Below are positions 8,328-16,647 of a stretch of 64,000 nucleotides of DNA, one piece after another. A program made the position numbers and the translations under genes. Within the stretch, counting starts at the first letter, position 1. The number at the start of each line of letters is the position of its first letter. Source of the DNA: Methanoregula sp. (GTDB taxonomy: Archaea > Halobacteriota > Methanomicrobia > Methanomicrobiales > Methanospirillaceae). The DNA is taken from positions 1 to 64,000 of the forward strand of contig NZ_JAQTQD010000008.1 of NCBI RefSeq assembly GCF_028712425.1. The letters are read 5' to 3'. A model generated the notes under the pieces. That model did no database searches. It saw only the letters and a list, made by a program, of their open reading frames with translations, and was not told the DNA's origin.

Positions 8328-8739
8328 CGATCAGGGTAACAACCATCTCTTTTCCCGCTGCAAGGTTTTTTACCAGGTCCCTTGGGAGCGTGAGCGCCAC
8401 CCGGTCGGAGAGGATGCCAATCGTCCTCCCGCAGACAAACGTGCTCTTTCTCCAGACCATATCTGTTGGGTGATCGAGTGTCATCTTCGCCGATCCCCGC
8501 GAGACCACTTCCGCGACAACGCCGTCACACGCAAGCCGCGTGTAAAGCACTGCGTCATCCCGGGCAAGCGCTTTTTTGAACTCGGGCGAGAGGCCGGCAC
8601 ACCCTTTGTCTGCCGCCACCCCGATGATACAGTTGCCGTTTTCCGTCAGGTGCTCCTCCACCGTGACCTCGAACGTTGTCGGGTGGGTGGAAAGGACAAG
8701 GGGGTGTCCCCGGCACCGTACATGTTCCTGCGCCGCCAT
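8302..8739 (-). CDS. DUF371 family protein
   Basis: This 145-residue protein matches the archaeal DUF371 family: an early HPLVLSTHPTTFEVT segment, a GNCIIGVAADKGC block and a beta-rich second half (VAEVVSRGSAKMTLDHP). Function is unknown; the family is restricted mostly to Euryarchaeota and has a compact beta-barrel-like pattern. It is convergent with xseB and overlaps its 3' end by 26 bases. Start ATG 8739 lies about 30 bases from the divergent zinc-finger gene. Confidence 0.75.
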   Translation of the reverse strand: MAAQEHVRCRGHPLVLSTHPTTFEVTVEEHLTENGNCIIGVAADKGCAGLSPEFKKALARDDAVLYTRLACDGVVAEVVSRGSAKMTLDHPTDMVWRKSTFVCGRTIGILSDRVALTLPRDLVKNLAAGKEMVVTLIVTHPGQGS

Positions 8740-8772
8740 GCTTTATCATGTGAGGGTTGCCATTGATATTCA

Positions 8773-9348
8773 ATGTTTATCACCGCCCAATGCCCCGAAT
8801 GCAAGGACGAGACCGAGCACGAGGTCTTATCAGAGTCCCGCGACCTGCTCGTGCGGTGCACAGCCTGCGGAAACCACCACCGGATCCCCAAGGAGAAAGA
8901 ACCGCAGGTCCTCCTGGTCAAGGCGATCGTGTCCCGCGAAGGCACCTCGAAGAACTGCGGGATCGAGCTTGCAGAAGATGATGAGTGCAGTGTCGAAGAC
9001 CATCTCGTTGCCGAATGCGGGGACGATGCGTTTGGCGTAGAGGTGACGGCAATCGAGTGCGGGGAGAAGCGGGTGAAACGGGCAAAAGCGGGAAAAATCA
9101 CCACGCTCTGGACCCGTGCCATCGAGAATGTCGTTGTCAAGGTCTCCATCCACGACGGCTGGAAAACGATCCCCCTCTACATGGAATGCGACGGCGAACA
9201 GCCGTTTGTTGTCAATGAAGTCTACACGGCATCAGGAAAGCGGTTCCGGGTCTCGCACATCAAGCTCCGCGACGGCCCCCTCATGCGAAAAGAGGGATGG
9301 AAGACCGTGGCTCACCGGATCAAGAGGATGTACGGTACCCGCGTCTGA
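8773..9348 (+). CDS. HVO_0476-type zinc-finger protein
   Basis: The 191-residue protein starts MFITAQCPECKDETEH and has two CxxC pairs (CPEC near residue 7 and CTAC near residue 33), forming an N-terminal zinc ribbon. A beta-rich middle domain with three further scattered cysteines and a basic C-terminus (RIKRMYGTRV) follow. It resembles euryarchaeal proteins named after HVO_0476, whose role is unknown; an RNA- or ribosome-associated role is only a guess. It is divergent from the DUF371 gene. Confidence 0.65.
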   Translation: MFITAQCPECKDETEHEVLSESRDLLVRCTACGNHHRIPKEKEPQVLLVKAIVSREGTSKNCGIELAEDDECSVEDHLVAECGDDAFGVEVTAIECGEKRVKRAKAGKITTLWTRAIENVVVKVSIHDGWKTIPLYMECDGEQPFVVNEVYTASGKRFRVSHIKLRDGPLMRKEGWKTVAHRIKRMYGTRV

Positions 9349-9414
9349 CTGTTCCGGGGGAAACGGGGATATCCACAGCGACCGGGGGACTCCCGGGCAT
9401 CCCGCGCGCTGAAG

Positions 9415-9434
9415 TCTTTTTTGCTTCTTTTTGA
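9415..9434 (+). terminator. T-rich terminator after zinc-finger gene
   Basis: Two T-runs (six then five T) lie about 65 bases past the stop, the usual form of an archaeal intrinsic terminator. The rest of 9349-9602 is non-coding; a six-base inverted pair GGCGAT/ATCGCC with an 18-20 base loop lies just downstream. Confidence 0.45.
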
Positions 9435-9602
9435 ATCCTTGGCGATGGGTTTTGAGCTGCCTGATCGCCATCTCTTCTGACAGGGCAGAGGAAAACAGGA
9501 ACGAAACCCGCTTCACCGGCTCATACAATTAAACAACCGCAACGGACCGCATTGTCCATTCATGGATACCCGCGGACAAGTGTCAGATAAAAAAGGTGAT
9601 GA

Positions 9603-10295
9603 TTACTGGTGGGAGGACTGGACTACGGTGACATCGACTGACGGGTAGCCGAAATCAACGACAACCCCGGCATCCGAGACCCGGACAACCTGTGCGAGCC
9701 GGACATACGAAACTGCTGAGGTGTTTCCAGCCATTGACTCGGGATTTTCCGATACGCCAAGGAGCAGCGAGTCGCCGGTTTCCAGGGACTTTATATCGAT
9801 CTGGGTCTTTTCCAGGTCTTCCTGAGAGAGAAGTGTGGTCATGGTGCCGGATGTGGGTAAGATGACCTTTTTCTTCTCATTCGTCTTCATACCGACAACT
9901 GCATTGCTGATTGCAGTAAACTCGGGGTTGTACAGGGCGAACTCCTGGTAACTCCCGCCATTTACGGGCGAGTAGACCATGACCGGGTAGAGTGCCTGCC
10001 GGAAGGACTGGTTGGCAGTCAGGGTGAGCTGCTTTGCAAAGAGGAGCGAGGCCCCCTTGGCTACCTGTTCCTTATACACCTGCTGGTCGGTTGTCAGGAA
10101 TGGTCTTCCGGTCGAGTCATAGATGGTATAGTCGACCAGGACCGAGTCCCCTGCTTTGACCGGCGCAATACCGGAGATCCAGTTCGTTCCCATGGAGGAG
10201 ACCACCATGACAACGATAAAAAGGATGGCAGCGGCGACAAAGAGCGCTTTCTTCCAGGTCTTCACGGTCGCCTCTTTTCTTTTCTTTTCTCCCAT
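9603..10295 (-). CDS. Membrane-anchored FKBP-like peptidyl-prolyl isomerase
   Basis: A basic N-terminus (residues 1-15) and one hydrophobic helix (about 16-36) anchor the protein, with the rest outside the membrane. Residues about 45-200 follow the FKBP layout: VKAGDSVLVDYTIYDSTGRPF at the start, an IP-like NAVVGMKTNEKKKVILP block, then a large insert. Key aromatic active-site residues are hard to place, so it may be a divergent chaperone rather than an active isomerase. It is divergent from hsp20, with a shared palindromic promoter region, which fits a protein-folding role. Confidence 0.65.
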   Translation of the reverse strand: MGEKKRKEATVKTWKKALFVAAAILFIVVMVVSSMGTNWISGIAPVKAGDSVLVDYTIYDSTGRPFLTTDQQVYKEQVAKGASLLFAKQLTLTANQSFRQALYPVMVYSPVNGGSYQEFALYNPEFTAISNAVVGMKTNEKKKVILPTSGTMTTLLSQEDLEKTQIDIKSLETGDSLLLGVSENPESMAGNTSAVSYVRLAQVVRVSDAGVVVDFGYPSVDVTVVQSSHQ

Positions 10296-10366
10296 GAAAC
10301 TAATCCTCCTTACTACATCGCAACTGCACAGTATAAACTATTCCGAACCGGTTGGAATGACAACAA

Positions 10367-10385
10367 TATTTATTAATAATAAATA
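10367..10385. promoter_or_regulatory. AT-rich palindrome in hsp20/FKBP divergent promoter
   Basis: Nine-base arms TATTTATTA and TAATAAATA surround a single A, giving a perfect 19-base dyad about 48 bases before hsp20. It overlaps the best TATA-like sequence for hsp20, so it could be box A for either strand, an operator, or both. A second imperfect dyad centred on AACCGGTT lies at about 10341-10357. Confidence 0.5.
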
Positions 10386-10432
10386 CTAACTTTAAGTTAT
10401 CCCCACACCAGAAAAAGGGGAACAAAGGAGGC

Positions 10433-10912
10433 ATGACCATGGTTTGGAGAAGGTATCCCATCGACTCCATCTGGCATGAGATGGACGAGATGCGGGCGGA
10501 ACTTGACAGCCTGTTCCGCCAGATGTCGGAGGGAAACAGGCTCCTTCCTGCAGGAGGGATGAGCGACCGTATGCTTCCCGCGATCCGCGGGGAGTTCCGC
10601 GTAGACGTCCGCGACCATGACAATGACGTGATCGTTGTCGCAGACCTCCCGGGCGTTGACAAAGAAGCCGTATCGCTGCAGCTGGTTAATCCCCGGGCAC
10701 TTGAGATCTCCTGCGAGAAGAGCGATGAGCGTGAGGAGAAAGACAAGGGCTTCTACATGCGGGAGCGGATGTCCGGCTCGATGAGAAGGATCGTCGCACT
10801 GCCGGCCGACGTAACGGACAAGGACGCACGCGCAAGTTTCCGGAACGGCGTTCTCGAGGTGACCTTAAAAAAGACAAAAGATGCAAAAAGATCACGGATC
10901 GCAATCGAGTGA
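10433..10912 (+). CDS. Hsp20/alpha-crystallin small heat shock protein
   Basis: This 159-residue protein has an N-terminal region (about 1-50) with a helical EMDEMRAELDSLFRQM stretch, an alpha-crystallin domain (about 53-145: FRVDVRDHDNDVIVVADLPGV through the GVLEVTLKK motif) and a short C-terminus ending IAIE, with an IxI-type tail. It is an ATP-independent holdase. ATG 10433 and ATG 10439 are both possible starts. The AT-rich palindrome upstream is the likely promoter or operator. Confidence 0.93.
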   Translation: MTMVWRRYPIDSIWHEMDEMRAELDSLFRQMSEGNRLLPAGGMSDRMLPAIRGEFRVDVRDHDNDVIVVADLPGVDKEAVSLQLVNPRALEISCEKSDEREEKDKGFYMRERMSGSMRRIVALPADVTDKDARASFRNGVLEVTLKKTKDAKRSRIAIE

Positions 10913-10991
10913 ATGTACCGAAAAAAATACCCTCTCAATCCTGCCTTTTTTACCGATGTGTTAAAGTGCCGGGCGCAGTAAAGCTGTACTG

Positions 10992-11777
10992 ATGGACAAG
11001 AAAAAGGTCAGGGACTACATGACCTATGACGTCATCAGCGTGGACTTAAACGGAGCGGTAAGAGACGTCATTGACAAGATCCAGAAGACGAACCACGACG
11101 GATTTCCTGTTGTCGATGGCACCCGGGTTGTCGGGTATATCTCTGCCCGCGACCTTTTGTTTATCCAGGCTGACGCGCCCATTGACCAGGTTATGTCCAA
11201 GAACCTCATTGTCGCGGACCCGGACATGGATATCAATGATGCAGCCCGGGTCATATTCCGGAGCGGGATCCAGAAGCTCCCCGTGGTGGACGAGAAGAAC
11301 AACCTGCTGGGGATCATCTCCAACGCCGATGTGATCCGTTCCCAGATCGAGCACGTCTCCCCGGAAAAGGTCTTCAATTTCATGTCCACGCTCAAGAAGC
11401 TGTACAACGTCGATCCGAGCCTTGACCGCGGGACACTTCCCGTAAAAGACCTCCTGCCCACCCAGTCCAAAGTGTACGAGGACGAACTGGAAGGCCGGAT
11501 TTACGAGATCCGTAAGGGACTAGCCGAACCGATCATCGTTGTCCGGCGCCCGGGCAGGACTATCCTCGTAGACGGGCACCACCGGGCCATCGCGGCTAAA
11601 AAACTCGGGATAACAGCCCTCGATTCGTACATCATCGACATCAAGGAGGACATCGAGCTTGGCCTTGAACGTACTGCACAGGCCATGAAACTGAGAACAC
11701 TCGATGATGTGCAGGTACTCGACTATGCACGGCACCCGCTTGTTGCGATCACGCACCGCATCGTTAAACGCGATTGA
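10992..11777 (+). CDS. CBS-domain protein with ParB-like C-terminal domain
   Basis: Residues 1-120 are a tandem CBS pair (VRDYMTYDVISVDLNG; then VMSKNLIVADPDMDIND), which normally binds an adenine nucleotide. Residues about 140-230 resemble the ParB/sulfiredoxin-like nuclease fold: the PIIVVRRPGRTILVDGHHRA block carries the conserved GHHR. Such fusions occur in methanogens; ParB-type domains can be CTPases, nucleases or kinases. The stop codon TGA lies within the first hairpin of the tandem array described next, so the array is likely part of this mRNA's 3' end. Confidence 0.82.
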   Translation: MDKKKVRDYMTYDVISVDLNGAVRDVIDKIQKTNHDGFPVVDGTRVVGYISARDLLFIQADAPIDQVMSKNLIVADPDMDINDAARVIFRSGIQKLPVVDEKNNLLGIISNADVIRSQIEHVSPEKVFNFMSTLKKLYNVDPSLDRGTLPVKDLLPTQSKVYEDELEGRIYEIRKGLAEPIIVVRRPGRTILVDGHHRAIAAKKLGITALDSYIIDIKEDIELGLERTAQAMKLRTLDDVQVLDYARHPLVAITHRIVKRD

Positions 11778-11990
11778 AATCGCGTTTCACCACTCGGAGG
11801 CCTGATGACCTCCTCGTTCGTTAAGCGTGATTGACATCACGCTTAACAACTCACAGGTCTGATGACCTGTTCGTTAGCGAAGAGAGACTGACATCTCTCT
11901 TCTTCACTCTCAGGTCTGATGAACTCCTCGTTCATTAACCGCGATTGAGATTGCATTTAACAGCTCGCATGCCTGAGGGCATTCATCGTC
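11764..11990 (+). repeat. Four-unit tandem array of paired hairpins
   Basis: Four units of 53-61 bases start at TTA at 11764, 11821, 11874 and 11935. Each has a long stem with a TGA-containing loop, then a short stem usually carrying CTGATG(A) in its loop, then TCGTTC or similar. Long stems are AAACGCGA/TCGCGTTT (loop TTGAAA), AAGCGTGAT/ATCACGCTT (loop TGAC) and GAAGAGAGA/TCTCTCTTC (loop CTGACA); the fourth is mismatched. Short stems include GGAGG/CCTCC, ACAGGT/ACCTGT and ATGCC/GGCAT. Arm sequences differ between units while pairing is kept, suggesting selection on structure. The array lies between convergent genes. A composite terminator, a small RNA or a protein-binding RNA are all possible. 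Confidence 0.75.
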
Positions 11991-12035
11991 CATTTTACAG
12001 GAAAAGGGAGAGAGAAAGGATACTATTCCGGACAC

Positions 12036-13214
12036 TTACGACCCGTTGCACCGCAGGTCGTACTTGTCGTTGAGCACATGCTCTTTCACAACAGTCTCTT
12101 CCGGCACGACAACCTCCGGCCAGAGGCGGGTCTTAGAGTGGACGACAACTTTGTTCCGGAGGACAACGCGGGGGCCGATCACGGTGTCGTTCTCAATGCT
12201 GCAGTGATCCCCGATATGCGTGTCGTTGTCCATGATGCTGCCGGAGACCGTGCTGTTTGCACCCACGATGACACGATTATAGAGTGATGACGAGAAGATC
12301 TTGGCATTGTTCCGGATGATGCACTTCTCGCCTATCGTAGTATACGGCCCGATCAGGACATTATCGCCAATCGTCGTTCCCGACCCGATGGCCACCGGGC
12401 CGATCACCCGGGTGTTCTTCCCGAGCGTGATGGACCCGCCAAGGTGGACGGGGCCCTGCACCTGTGCCCCGTGCATGGAGAGGTCGCCGATGATATCGGT
12501 GAAGTCGATACCCTGGAGCTTCCAGCGCTCTGCCTGCCGGAGGGAGTGGGGGCTGCCGACATCGGTCCAGTTCCCTCGTGCCAGCCATCCTTTCAGGGAC
12601 TTGTTCTCTTCCATCAGCCGGGGGAAGAGGTCGCGGGCAAAATCATACTTGATGCCTGCCGGAATGTAATCAAAGACCTCGGGGCTGCAGACATACATGC
12701 CGGTGCTTGCGAGGTTGCTGAAGATCTCTCCCGGCCCCGGCTTCTCCTTGAACCGTTTTATCTCGTAGCTGGCATCGATCTCCGCAATCCCGTACTCACC
12801 CGGGTCATCAATGGAGATGAGACCGATGCTCACCGTTGCCTTCTCTTTCTGGTGGGCCCGGTAGAACTCGAGCACGTTTAAGTCCGTGACATGATCGCCG
12901 CCGACAATAAGGAAGTCCTGCCCGTCAAGGTGTTCCTGGGCGTTTTTCACGCTGCCGGCGGTTCCGAGCTTGGTCTCCTCGTGAACGTAGGTGATCTCGG
13001 CACCAAAGAGCGACCCGTCGCCCAGCGCTTCTTCGATCGCCTCACCCATATACCCAAGGGTAAGGACCACTTCCCGGAACCCGAGGTTTGTCAGGTGTGC
13101 AACAAGGTGCTGGATGGAGGGGCGGTTGACGATAGGGATACAGGGCTTGGGCCGTTCGAATGTAAGAGGGCGGAGACGGGTGCCTTCTCCCCCGCACATG
13201 ATACACACCTTCAT
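12036..13214 (-). CDS. NDP-sugar pyrophosphorylase with hexapeptide-repeat domain
   Basis: Residues 1-230 are a nucleotidyltransferase domain with the signature MCGGEGTRLRPLTFERPKP and the metal-binding GGDH at about 105. Residues about 245-370 are left-handed beta-helix hexapeptide repeats (VRHLGG-type: LGKNTRVIGPVAIGSGTT). This architecture fits mannose-1-phosphate guanylyltransferase or glucose-1-phosphate thymidylyltransferase-like enzymes that make nucleotide sugars for glycans; the sugar cannot be read from sequence. It ends with a short non-repeat tail. The gene faces the hairpin array at its 3' side. Confidence 0.85.
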   Translation of the reverse strand: MKVCIMCGGEGTRLRPLTFERPKPCIPIVNRPSIQHLVAHLTNLGFREVVLTLGYMGEAIEEALGDGSLFGAEITYVHEETKLGTAGSVKNAQEHLDGQDFLIVGGDHVTDLNVLEFYRAHQKEKATVSIGLISIDDPGEYGIAEIDASYEIKRFKEKPGPGEIFSNLASTGMYVCSPEVFDYIPAGIKYDFARDLFPRLMEENKSLKGWLARGNWTDVGSPHSLRQAERWKLQGIDFTDIIGDLSMHGAQVQGPVHLGGSITLGKNTRVIGPVAIGSGTTIGDNVLIGPYTTIGEKCIIRNNAKIFSSSLYNRVIVGANSTVSGSIMDNDTHIGDHCSIENDTVIGPRVVLRNKVVVHSKTRLWPEVVVPEETVVKEHVLNDKYDLRCNGS

Positions 13215-13324
13215 GGTACAACAGGTTTCGTTCCGGAATGGTTTAAGGCTGATGCTTTCCTGCTCCGTTCTCCATTTTTATATGCAATGGCGGGGAATAG
13301 CTGGTAAACAGTGACGGTGAACTC

Positions 13325-13591
13325 ATGGCTGACGAGGAGTACCGGTTGTTACCGGCAATCAATGGTAAAGTCCAGTGCCTTCCGGAAAAGAAGGAGCCGC
13401 TGGAAAACTGCGGATTCTGCATCCATTGCCGGGAGTTCCGGGTGGGCAGGACGTTTGTCAAATCGCCGTCGCTGGCGTACTGCATGAAGTGCCGGGTCAC
13501 CGAACGCGTGGACTATGCCAAAGCCGATGCCGTGAGATGCGCTGACCGCAGGGGCGAGGGCTTCCACAGCATCACGAATATTATCAGCTGA
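13325..13591 (+). CDS. Small zinc-ribbon-like protein of unknown function
   Basis: This 88-residue protein starts ATG 13325. It contains CGFCIHC at about residues 29-35 and CMKC at about 53-56, a layout of two cysteine knuckles consistent with one zinc ribbon, and one further Cys in the C-terminal third. There is no signal peptide or membrane segment. A TATA-like TTTTATATGC lies about 45 bases upstream. It is divergent from the nucleotidyltransferase gene and convergent with cobQ. I do not recognise the family. Confidence 0.6.
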   Translation: MADEEYRLLPAINGKVQCLPEKKEPLENCGFCIHCREFRVGRTFVKSPSLAYCMKCRVTERVDYAKADAVRCADRRGEGFHSITNIIS

Positions 13592-13597
13592 TCTTTT

Positions 13598-15043
13598 TCA
13601 GGAGCCCCTGAGGAGGGCCACCACCCGTTCCATGTCCACATGCTTTTCAAAGTGGTCCGCGAGAGCATCATACGGGTCGCCTGCCGGTCCCCGGACCGGC
13701 TCAAACGGGATCCCTCTCCGTTCATGCAGGAATCCGAGCAGGGCGTTTACCGCAGACGGGTTCTGGAAGAGCCCGTGCATGTAGGTGCCAAAGACCAGAC
13801 CATCGTCGCTCACCCTCCCGTCACCATAGAATGCCTCCCGGCTGCTGCCCTGTCCCGTGACTCCCATGTGGATCTCGTATCCTGTCACGGTGCCCATTGC
13901 CGAGAGGATGGGGGGAACGGGACTTGCCGTCCGGGTAACCTGCGTCGTGTTCTTGTCGTACGAGGTGAAGTGGGTGGTGCAGTCGAGAAGTCCAAGGCCG
14001 TCATAGGTGCCGGCTGCCGACTCGAACCCGGCATCGACCAGGTGAGTGCCAAGCATCTGGTATCCCCCGCAGATCCCGATAATGGGCACTTTCTGCCCGC
14101 GGACCCGGCGGAGTTCCCGGTCCGTACCGGCAGCTTTCAGCGCTGCAAGGTCCTCAATGGTATTCTTCGTCCCCGGGATGATGACGCAATCAAACCCGGC
14201 AAGCGATCTCCCCGGATCCACGTACTCCACGGAGGAATGCTGTTCCAGCAGCTCGAAATCTGTGAAGTTTGCAATCCTCGGCAGGCGTATGACGGCGATC
14301 CGGACGCCGGTCTTAGCTGCCTTCTTGTCGCCAATACAGAGCGAGTCCTCGCTTGGCAGGGGGAGGGAAACAAAGGGGACAACGCCCAGCACCGGCACCC
14401 CGCAGAGTTCCTCGATCTTCCGGATCCCCGGTTCGAATATCGATGAATCCCCGCGGAACTTGTTGATGATCACCCCTTTCACCAGCGGACGGACAGTATC
14501 CGGGAGGAGCTGGATCGTCCCACAGACCTGGGCAAACACACCTCCCCGTTCGATATCGGCAACGAGGATAATGGGAATCTGAAGTCGTTCGGCGAGGAGC
14601 GTGTTGGCGATGTCACGGTCATAGAGGTTCACTTCCGCTGCCCCGCCGGCACCTTCCACCACCACTTGGCCGAACTCCTCTTTCAGCCGGTTATAGGCAG
14701 AGACTGCCTCCTCCAGCAGCAGGGGCGTTTCGCGGTAATATTCCGTGATCGGGACGTCCTTGTACGGCCGGCCATGCAGCACCACCTGGGAGACGCAGTC
14801 CCCCTTGGGCTTTAAAAGGACCGGGTTCATGTCAGTGTGGGGGGTTACCCGTGCAGCAAACGCCTGCATGGCCTGGGCCATACCAATCTCGCCACCCAGG
14901 GGAGTAACAAAGGAGTTCAGGCTCATGTTCTGGGACTTGAACGGGGCAACCGGAATTCCCCGCCGGACAAGCGAGCGGCAGATGGCGGCTACCGTGACGC
15001 TCTTTCCCACGTGGGATGCTGTACCCACCACAAACAGCGACAT
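13598..15043 (-). CDS. cobQ: Cobyric acid synthase
   Basis: This glutamine-dependent amidase (CobQ/CbiP) amidates the b, d, e and g side chains of adenosylcobyrinic acid a,c-diamide in cobalamin synthesis, the cofactor of methanogenic methyltransferases. The N-terminal ATPase domain has the P-loop [12 protein letters not shown], and the glutaminase domain has the catalytic [11 protein letters not shown] (Cys at about residue 330) and the paired His near the end (YMHGLF). The frame opens at 15196, but ATG 15043 ([15 protein letters not shown]) gives the proper N-terminus of a 481-residue protein. Confidence 0.94.
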   Translation of the reverse strand: MSLFVVGTASHVGKSVTVAAICRSLVRRGIPVAPFKSQNMSLNSFVTPLGGEIGMAQAMQAFAARVTPHTDMNPVLLKPKGDCVSQVVLHGRPYKDVPITEYYRETPLLLEEAVSAYNRLKEEFGQVVVEGAGGAAEVNLYDRDIANTLLAERLQIPIILVADIERGGVFAQVCGTIQLLPDTVRPLVKGVIINKFRGDSSIFEPGIRKIEELCGVPVLGVVPFVSLPLPSEDSLCIGDKKAAKTGVRIAVIRLPRIANFTDFELLEQHSSVEYVDPGRSLAGFDCVIIPGTKNTIEDLAALKAAGTDRELRRVRGQKVPIIGICGGYQMLGTHLVDAGFESAAGTYDGLGLLDCTTHFTSYDKNTTQVTRTASPVPPILSAMGTVTGYEIHMGVTGQGSSREAFYGDGRVSDDGLVFGTYMHGLFQNPSAVNALLGFLHERRGIPFEPVRGPAGDPYDALADHFEKHVDMERVVALLRGS

Positions 15044-15231
15044 GCTCTCGTATAATGTCTGCAGGGATCTTAATAACTGGTGCTTATCGTTCCTGCGTGC
15101 CGGAACCTGCAGGGGGTTCGGCCAAAAACGCCAGATCCTTGCTGACTCGTGATGTTGGGTAGCATATTGGACGTCTTTTGCCCTGGAGAATGCCAAACAA
15201 TAAATAAAGAGAAACGTAAAAATACTGACTA

Positions 15232-15537
15232 ATGATTGGTGGGATTTGCCCGACGTGTGGTCTACCTAAAGAGTTATGTATCTGTGAGGAGGTAGCAAAG
15301 GAACAGCAGAGGATCAATGTCAAAGTCAACAAACGCCGGTACGGGAAAGAAGTGACCGTCATCGAAGGACTTGATCCGACTGATATCGATCTCGAAGACC
15401 TTTCAAAATTCCTGAAAGGGAAACTCGCCTGCGGGGGAACCGTAAAGGTAAACTCCATCGAATTGCAGGGCAATCACCGGGACAGGGTGAAGGAGCTCCT
15501 CACCCTCAAGGGTTACAATATGGAAAATATCTCCTGA
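15232..15537 (+). CDS. Translation initiation factor aIF1 (SUI1)
   Basis: The 101-residue protein begins with a small Cys-rich segment ([15 protein letters not shown]) and then has the SUI1 domain: [15 protein letters not shown], the [12 protein letters not shown] loop that contacts the ribosomal P site, and [10 protein letters not shown]. It enforces start-codon selection in initiation. The ATG at 15232 follows an AT-rich stretch with little leader, so the transcript may be short-leadered or leaderless. Confidence 0.92.
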   Translation: MIGGICPTCGLPKELCICEEVAKEQQRINVKVNKRRYGKEVTVIEGLDPTDIDLEDLSKFLKGKLACGGTVKVNSIELQGNHRDRVKELLTLKGYNMENIS

Positions 15538-15539
15538 TT

Positions 15540-15558
15540 CTTTTTTTATTTTTCCCTG
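15540..15558 (+). terminator. T-rich terminator after aIF1
   Basis: Runs of seven and five T follow the aIF1 stop within 20 bases. On the opposite strand a seven-T run at about 15570-15580 serves the convergent pilus operon in the same way. Confidence 0.55.
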
Positions 15559-15610
15559 AAGAGGGTTTTAAAAAAAGAGCGGGAAGCATCTCGCTTTGTC
15601 TGAGTAACAA

Positions 15611-16645
15611 TCAGATGAAGAACCTGAACGTGACCCACGCGATCAGGACCATGATTGCTGAATATTTCAGGCCGCCGATGACCCTTCCCTCGCCCATCTG
15701 GCCGGCTACGAGCCCCGAGAAGAACCCCTGCATCATTGCGGCATGTGAGAAGAGCCGCTTGTACACGAAGATGTCGATCTTTGCCCCAAAACCGGTTGCA
15801 CCGGATTCGACTGCCGTTGCCCCGGCCGTTGCCATCGTGGAGAGGAACGAGGAGACAAGGATGGCGATGACGAAGAGGAAGACAGCAAATGCGACGAGCA
15901 CGATGATGACATAGATCATCATGTTGTTGGCACGCTCCTGCTGGAGGTTCACGACCTCGAACGTGTCCTTTGCGGCAGCCCGGAGCACCTCGCTGACATC
16001 GCCACCGGCCTTGCTTGCCTTTGCAATCAAATCCACGCTCCGGTCTGCAAGCCCTGTCCCCAGCCCTTTACCGAAACGATACAGGGCCTCGACGAACCCG
16101 ACTCCCCAGGACATCTCGTTGTCCAGTTTCCGGATATGCGGGGTGAGGGTGCCGTACTCCGCGGCAGCCACGAGGTGAACGGCATTCGGGAGCGTCATAC
16201 CGGAATCGTTCATGCCGGCAAGGTCGCGGAAGAAGTTCGGCAGGGCGTTTTCCAGGTTCTTCACCCGGATCTGTTCCTTTAAATCGAGAAGCGCAACGGG
16301 TATAATCGCTATCAGGACCGCAAACATCAGGAAGTCGTCAACGGAGGTGGCGGTAAAGAGCACGTTCATCCCGTAGTTCTGCACCATGAAGATGAACCCG
16401 CCGAAAAAGACCATGAGTGAAACGGGAATGCAGACGATAAGGATATTTTCCGGCCGCTCCGTCAGTACCTGGAGGGGGTGCTTCATGAATTTGCCCAGCC
16501 CGGCCCGGCTCTGACGTTCCTTTTCAAGCCGTACCGTGATCTGGCTGAGCTGTTCCTCTTCGGTAGAATTCAGGTCAGCACTTCCCGGCGCCGGACGGTC
16601 TTTTGCCCTGCCGGGCATCTTGTCGAGCATATCCTTGAACGCCAT
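15611..16645 (-). CDS. Type II/IV secretion F-family membrane protein (TadC/ArlJ-like), second copy
   Basis: This 344-residue protein has a cytoplasmic N-terminus of about 65 residues, two membrane helices (about 70-130), a cytoplasmic T2SSF domain (about 150-260, with NFFRDLAGMNDSGM and LDNEMSWGVGF) and further C-terminal helices ending WVTFRFFI. Such proteins form the platform on which the ATPase drives pilin assembly. It follows the other F protein by two bases and ends the operon. Confidence 0.85.
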   Translation of the reverse strand: MAFKDMLDKMPGRAKDRPAPGSADLNSTEEEQLSQITVRLEKERQSRAGLGKFMKHPLQVLTERPENILIVCIPVSLMVFFGGFIFMVQNYGMNVLFTATSVDDFLMFAVLIAIIPVALLDLKEQIRVKNLENALPNFFRDLAGMNDSGMTLPNAVHLVAAAEYGTLTPHIRKLDNEMSWGVGFVEALYRFGKGLGTGLADRSVDLIAKASKAGGDVSEVLRAAAKDTFEVVNLQQERANNMMIYVIIVLVAFAVFLFVIAILVSSFLSTMATAGATAVESGATGFGAKIDIFVYKRLFSHAAMMQGFFSGLVAGQMGEGRVIGGLKYSAIMVLIAWVTFRFFI

Positions 16646-16647
16646 GG

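Noticed and set aside
11764-11990. CRISPR array
   Set aside because: The units do not have identical repeats with unique spacers; similarity is in structure and loops, and no cas genes are present.
11764-11990. Classical C/D-box guide RNAs
   Set aside because: CTGATGA and CTGA elements occur, but the distances between them do not match guide spacing and they lie in hairpin loops.
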